Positions 61,990 to 64,000 of a DNA stretch of 64,000 bases are shown here, in pieces. Position numbers and translations under genes: made by a program. The notes under the pieces are model-generated. The model had not been told where the DNA came from, searched no databases, and saw only the letters and a program-made list of their open reading frames with translations. Numbering within the stretch: the stretch's first letter is position 1; every line of letters starts with the position of its first letter. The DNA comes from Nitrospirota bacterium (GTDB lineage: Bacteria; Nitrospirota; Nitrospiria; Nitrospirales; Nitrospiraceae): the NCBI GenBank assembly GCA_030645475.1, contig JAUSMA010000015.1:124001-188000 (forward strand). Reading direction: 5' to 3'.

Positions 61990-64000
61990 GACTGTTTGAT
62001 GACGAGCCAGGTGACGAGTTCGAGATGAGTCTTTTCGTGAACCTGTTCCTGTTCATCAGGCAAAACAAAGCCACGACCAACTTGGAGGCCCGAGGCGGCG
62101 CGTTTACGGAACGTCGCAACGACAGAGTCTACAGCTTTTTGCAGAAGCTTGTCGTAAGCTTTCATGTCGCTGCCGTGGTTCGTCTCCTGGTCGAAGAGGT
62201 TGCAAAGCTGCGTGTACGGCTCGCTCTTGCCAGAACAAAGCATGCGGTAGATATCAAGAATCTGCTTCGGATGTGCAAAGCCAAAACGGACATTACCATC
62301 GTCGAGAACATAGACCAAGAAGTAGGGCTGGAGCGGATTGATTGCCTCGGTGGCGTCGCCCTTGGTAGCACCAGTAACACTCGACCTCTTTTCCTGCCGA
62401 AAGCAAAAGATGACGCCGGGCGCGATGACTTTATATTCCAGGTTAGGCGGCACTACGGTGTAGAGGCCAAACGGAGCATCTTTAAGCACGTCACGATTGG
62501 CCTCGATGTATTTCAAAAGCTCAAGACGGAAGTCGTCAAGGGTGAACTCTGTGAGAGAGACGCTGTCGCCAAGGTCCTCCAAGTCAAGCACTTCATCTTT
62601 GAGCTTGAGCAGTTGCTTGTCGCGGTAGCGGAGGTCTTCGTGGATGAGTTCCTCAATTTCTTCGCTCTGAAGAATGTTGTCCTCGACAGTGGCGGCAATG
62701 TCCACGAGCGCCATACGAGCTTCCACACGATTTTTGAGATTGATGTATTTATTGAGGTCCTCGGTCGGCCAGAAATTGACGAGCTGGACTGAGTGGCTGG
62801 CGCTGCCGATTCGGTCAATGCGACCAAAGCGCTGAATGATACGCACAGGGTTCCAGTGAATGTCGTAATTGATGAGGTAGTCGCAATCCTGAAGATTCTG
62901 TCCTTCGGAGATGCAGTCCGTAGCAATTACAAGATCGATCTCCCCTTCCTGTGGCATGGTCGGAATCTTGTTTCGCTCCTTTGAGCGCGGAGAGAAATTG
63001 GTGAGAATCTGGTTGAAGGCTCTATCCCCAAAAGTAGTGCGGGTCTCTCCACCGCCGCAAACGAGCGCGATGTGGATGCCCAGATCTTTGCTGGCCCACT
63101 GCACAAGCGATTCGTAGAGGTAGGTCGCAGTATCGGCAAAGGCGGTAAAAACGAGCACTTTCTTGTTCGACTGGCCAAGCTTGTTGGTGGTTGGCTTGGC
63201 AACCTTTTCCGCGATGAGCTTCTTCAGGTCCTTGAGTTTTGCGTCTGTTTCTGGGGTAACGTTCTGCGCTGCATTCAAGAGTATGCGTAGCTGGTCCTTG
63301 TCCTTCTTTAGGTCCTTGAGCCAGTTCCTTCCACGGTCTAGTTCTAAATGCTCAAGACGATACTTCAGCTTGCCGCCGACCTGCAGGGCCTCTTCGAGCT
63401 CCTCGTCTTCGGCAGGATCGCCAAGATCGAATTCAATCTCGCTTGCGCCAGGACTCCCCGAGGCACCCGCTATGTAGGCATGAATTTTCTTTTCAAGGCC
63501 CTCAATCTTGTCGATCGTGCGTTCCATCGTGATCTCAAAGGACCTTACGGAGCTTTCAAGACGCTTCAGAAAGTTTACCTTCATCATGCCGATTAGGTAG
63601 TTCTCACGATCGGCTTGGCTGAACGGGTCACGGGTGCTCGTCTGATAATTCCCCTGAAACTGTTTCTGAACGTATTTGGATGGATTGAACAGTGAAAGCT
63701 TGTAGCCCGCAATTTCGTCGTTAATCTTGTCGTAGGAAAGGAATCGTCCTTGGGTGTCGATGGCCGAATAGACCGAAATTGGTTTTTTCCGCTGAGGGAA
63801 CCCACCCAATTGCGCAACTGTCTCTTTATAATATTTCTGGATGTGCTTGCGCGAGCGGGCGATGGTGAGTTCATCCAGAAGCTTGAAGAAGGCGGCACTA
63901 AGCCTCTCCAACAGATCCCCAGTTCTTCGTTCCGAACTTTGTTTACGCGCCCAAAGTGAAAAGACCTTCTGGGCTGCGGTCAGCGTATCCTTAAGACTGC
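61986..64000 (-). CDS. SNF2/RapA-type helicase, 5' part missing
   Basis: The frame is open without a stop to the right edge, so the N-terminal ATP-binding half lies outside; an internal TTG at 63911 is not a real start. The ~671 codons present hold the second helicase domain: KVLVFTAFADTATYLYESL, then DLVIATDCISEGQNLQDCD, NYDIHWNPVRIIQRFGRIDR (motifs V and VI with the arginine fingers). A long helical insert precedes it. The C-terminal ~200 residues are an unassigned domain. It resembles the DISARM class 1 helicase DrmD. It overlaps the methyltransferase gene by four bases. Confidence 0.88.
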   Translation of the reverse strand, partial: SLKDTLTAAQKVFSLWARKQSSERRTGDLLERLSAAFFKLLDELTIARSRKHIQKYYKETVAQLGGFPQRKKPISVYSAIDTQGRFLSYDKINDEIAGYKLSLFNPSKYVQKQFQGNYQTSTRDPFSQADRENYLIGMMKVNFLKRLESSVRSFEITMERTIDKIEGLEKKIHAYIAGASGSPGASEIEFDLGDPAEDEELEEALQVGGKLKYRLEHLELDRGRNWLKDLKKDKDQLRILLNAAQNVTPETDAKLKDLKKLIAEKVAKPTTNKLGQSNKKVLVFTAFADTATYLYESLVQWASKDLGIHIALVCGGGETRTTFGDRAFNQILTNFSPRSKERNKIPTMPQEGEIDLVIATDCISEGQNLQDCDYLINYDIHWNPVRIIQRFGRIDRIGSASHSVQLVNFWPTEDLNKYINLKNRVEARMALVDIAATVEDNILQSEEIEELIHEDLRYRDKQLLKLKDEVLDLEDLGDSVSLTEFTLDDFRLELLKYIEANRDVLKDAPFGLYTVVPPNLEYKVIAPGVIFCFRQEKRSSVTGATKGDATEAINPLQPYFLVYVLDDGNVRFGFAHPKQILDIYRMLCSGKSEPYTQLCNLFDQETNHGSDMKAYDKLLQKAVDSVVATFRKRAASGLQVGRGFVLPDEQEQVHEKTHLELVTWLVIKQS

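Larger units (their letters stand above)
52231..64000. mobile_element. Genomic island, left part
   Basis: The island starts at the broken tRNA-Lys and runs off the right edge. Inside are antitoxin genes, a GHKL ATPase with AT-richer codons than the core, broken small genes and a multi-gene methyltransferase/helicase cassette, all typical of defence islands. The order predicts an intact tRNA-Lys(TTT) on the minus strand, and probably a tyrosine integrase, beyond 64000. No integrase or transposase is seen in this part. Confidence 0.75.

Noticed and set aside
63911-63911. TTG at 63911 as the true start of the helicase gene
   Set aside because: The frame is open upstream to the window edge with protein-like sequence, and the N-terminal ATPase half would be missing.
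55068-64000. Naming the cassette as DISARM or BREX outright
   Set aside because: No DUF1998 helicase (DrmA), DrmB, PglZ, BrxC or BrxL is seen in the window; only the helicase and methyltransferase types are shared.
1-64000. CRISPR arrays
   Set aside because: No regularly spaced direct repeats with unique spacers were found; the repeats present are dispersed inverted-repeat elements.

Overview
The window reads as chromosomal DNA from a free-living, GC-rich bacterium of the Nitrospirota, most likely the genus Nitrospira. This is an inference from gene content, protein flavour and the style of the intergenic repeats; no marker gene was compared. About 52 kb (1-52185) is core genome. From 52231 to the right edge lies the start of a genomic island.

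Left third (1-22.7 kb). A glutamate synthase large subunit (cut by the left edge) is followed by a polyprenyl diphosphate synthase, a DUF1015 protein and an NtrC-type sigma-54 response regulator. Next come a MurU-like nucleotidyltransferase with an AmgK-like kinase (cell-wall sugar recycling), a VanZ-like protein, a GH57 glycosidase and GalT. A TtuB/TtuA-like tRNA thiolation pair overlaps pagL. Then follow a DnaJ-like chaperone with MarC, a His-rich Spy-like protein, a PepSY protein and ilvD. A secreted serine protease and a DegT-type aminotransferase close this part. Four copies of a ~125-bp MITE-like inverted-repeat element and several scrambled hairpin repeats sit between these genes.

Middle (22.9-47 kb). 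A TPR protein and two ABC transporter subunits form one unit next to pilA. They are followed by a TPR lipoprotein, dnaB overlapping hisZ, and serA with a class V aminotransferase (serine synthesis). Then come an MltD-like lytic transglycosylase, a YfgM-like TPR protein, bioF, pilT-pilU, a c-type cytochrome, a SUMF1-domain protein, tRNA-Glu, two lipoproteins and a MarR-type regulator with a Cys/His-rich tail. Several small or damaged genes follow, including a 59-residue zinc ribbon, a Mo-co dimerisation fragment and a frameshifted Cys-rich secreted protein. Two large glucosidases (GDE-like and GH63/MGH1-like) end the core segment.

Island (52.2 kb to edge). A 45-base 3' fragment of a tRNA-Lys(TTT) gene, broken at the anticodon loop, marks an integration boundary. 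Inside it are a truncated RelE/Gp49 toxin, a fused double antitoxin, an AT-richer GHKL/STAS-like ATPase and a frameshifted small ORF. The main feature is a tightly overlapping four-gene cassette: SNF2-type helicase (cut by the right edge), 1348-residue Eco57I-type adenine methyltransferase with an N-terminal nuclease-like motif, PLD-fold protein lacking the HKD residues, and SMC-like ATPase. Helicase plus methyltransferase resembles the DrmD-DrmMI half of class 1 DISARM. The next two genes are not DrmA/DrmB, so the cassette may be a distinct anti-phage or restriction-like system. The intact tRNA-Lys gene and any integrase should lie to the right of the window.
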